Origin: an uncultured Aquincola sp. | GTDB lineage: Bacteria; Pseudomonadota; Gammaproteobacteria; Burkholderiales; Burkholderiaceae | Length of the DNA: 5,938 nt | Reading direction: 5' to 3' | Assembly: GCA_937883885.1 (NCBI GenBank) | Contig: CAKZXL010000119.1 | Location: 1 to 5,938, forward strand | Part shown: in pieces, positions 5,545-5,938 of the stretch | How positions within the stretch are numbered: the stretch's first letter is position 1 | Layout: the number at the start of each line of letters is the position of its first letter | The notes under the pieces: generated by a model | What the model was told of the DNA's origin: nothing | The model's database searches: none | What the model saw: only the letters and a program-made list of their open reading frames with translations | Translations under genes and position numbers: made by a program

Positions 5545-5938
5545 ATGCCCAGCCAGGAAGAGAAACGCGCCGAACTTCGCCGTGCAGCACTCGAGTACCA
5601 CGAGTTCCCCACGCCCGGGAAGATCGCCGTCGTTCCCACCAAGCAACTGGTGAACCAGCACGACCTGGCGCTGGCCTACTCGCCCGGCGTGGCCGCCGCG
5701 TGTGAAGAGATCGTCGCCGACCCGGCCAATGCCTTCCGCTACACCTCGCGCGGCAACCTGGTGGCCGTGGTCACCAACGGCACCGCGGTGCTGGGCCTGG
5801 GCAACATCGGCCCGCTGGCCGCCAAGCCGGTGATGGAAGGCAAGGGTGTGCTGTTCAAGAAGTTCGCCGGCATCGACGTCTTCGACATCGAGCTGAGCTG
5901 CGACAGCCTGGACAAGCTGGTGGATGCCATCGCGGCGC
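5545..5938 (+). CDS. maeB: NADP-dependent malic enzyme, N-terminal part (3' end outside window)
   Basis: The first 131 codons of a malic enzyme, which oxidatively decarboxylates malate to pyruvate and CO2 while making NADPH in the cytoplasm. Seen: [17 protein letters not shown] (residues 17-33), [17 protein letters not shown] (40-56) and [20 protein letters not shown] (75-94), then [21 protein letters not shown]. Tyr45 and Lys94 fit the usual catalytic Tyr/Lys pair. This N-terminus is that of the large bacterial MaeB form, which normally carries a phosphotransacetylase-like C-terminal domain (about 750-770 residues in all); that part is off the window, so its presence is inferred. The ATG at 5545 was chosen because it begins the conserved N-terminal region and follows the intergenic spacer; upstream is only a poor GGA purine match about 10 nt away. 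It is divergently transcribed from the sensor kinase, sharing a 142-nt regulatory region with it. Confidence 0.95.
   Translation, partial: MPSQEEKRAELRRAALEYHEFPTPGKIAVVPTKQLVNQHDLALAYSPGVAAACEEIVADPANAFRYTSRGNLVAVVTNGTAVLGLGNIGPLAAKPVMEGKGVLFKKFAGIDVFDIELSCDSLDKLVDAIAA

Overview
The window is very GC-rich (clearly well above 60%, by eye and not counted). Strong G/C bias at third codon positions produces long meaningless open frames on the opposite strand. Gene content, protein motifs and the thiL-pgpA-pncC order point to a betaproteobacterium of the order Burkholderiales (Rubrivivax/Leptothrix/Comamonadaceae-like). The genus cannot be fixed from the sequence alone. No tRNA, rRNA, CRISPR array, insertion sequence or phage gene was seen.

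Layout. Six genes run leftward as one tightly packed block occupying bases 1-5402. In transcription order they are: a membrane sensor histidine kinase with a periplasmic domain and a PAS domain; a FixJ/DctR-type response regulator; thiL (thiamine-monophosphate kinase); pgpA (phosphatidylglycerophosphatase A); pncC (the stand-alone CinA C-terminal domain, nicotinamide-nucleotide amidase); and a ghrA-type 2-hydroxyacid dehydrogenase that runs off the left edge. The junctions are a 28-nt gap, a 5-nt gap, an ATGA overlap, a 10-nt overlap and an ATGA overlap, as expected for a translationally coupled operon. A seventh gene, the start of an NADP-type malic enzyme (maeB), runs rightward from 5545 and leaves the right edge after 131 codons.

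The only sizeable non-coding DNA is the 142-nt divergent region between the kinase and maeB (5403-5544). It holds two copies of one dyad, GCAAAA-N10/11-TTTTGC, about 70 bp apart. It also holds a CGCATC/GATGCG dyad abutting the first copy, and a GGGGCA/TGCCCC hairpin followed by four T just ahead of maeB. These are the best candidates for unexplained regulatory structure here.

How the parts may work together (inference). The kinase and regulator resemble the DctS/DctR C4-dicarboxylate sensing family, and malic enzyme oxidises malate to pyruvate. The divergent arrangement suggests that the two-component system senses a C4-dicarboxylate or related carboxylate and controls maeB and/or itself through the shared region. 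The downstream genes make thiamine diphosphate (a cofactor of pyruvate-consuming enzymes) and phosphatidylglycerol, recycle nicotinamide nucleotide, and reduce glyoxylate/hydroxypyruvate. They are mostly housekeeping functions that may simply be read through from the sensor promoter. I did not find a wholly new system; the protein genes belong to known families.
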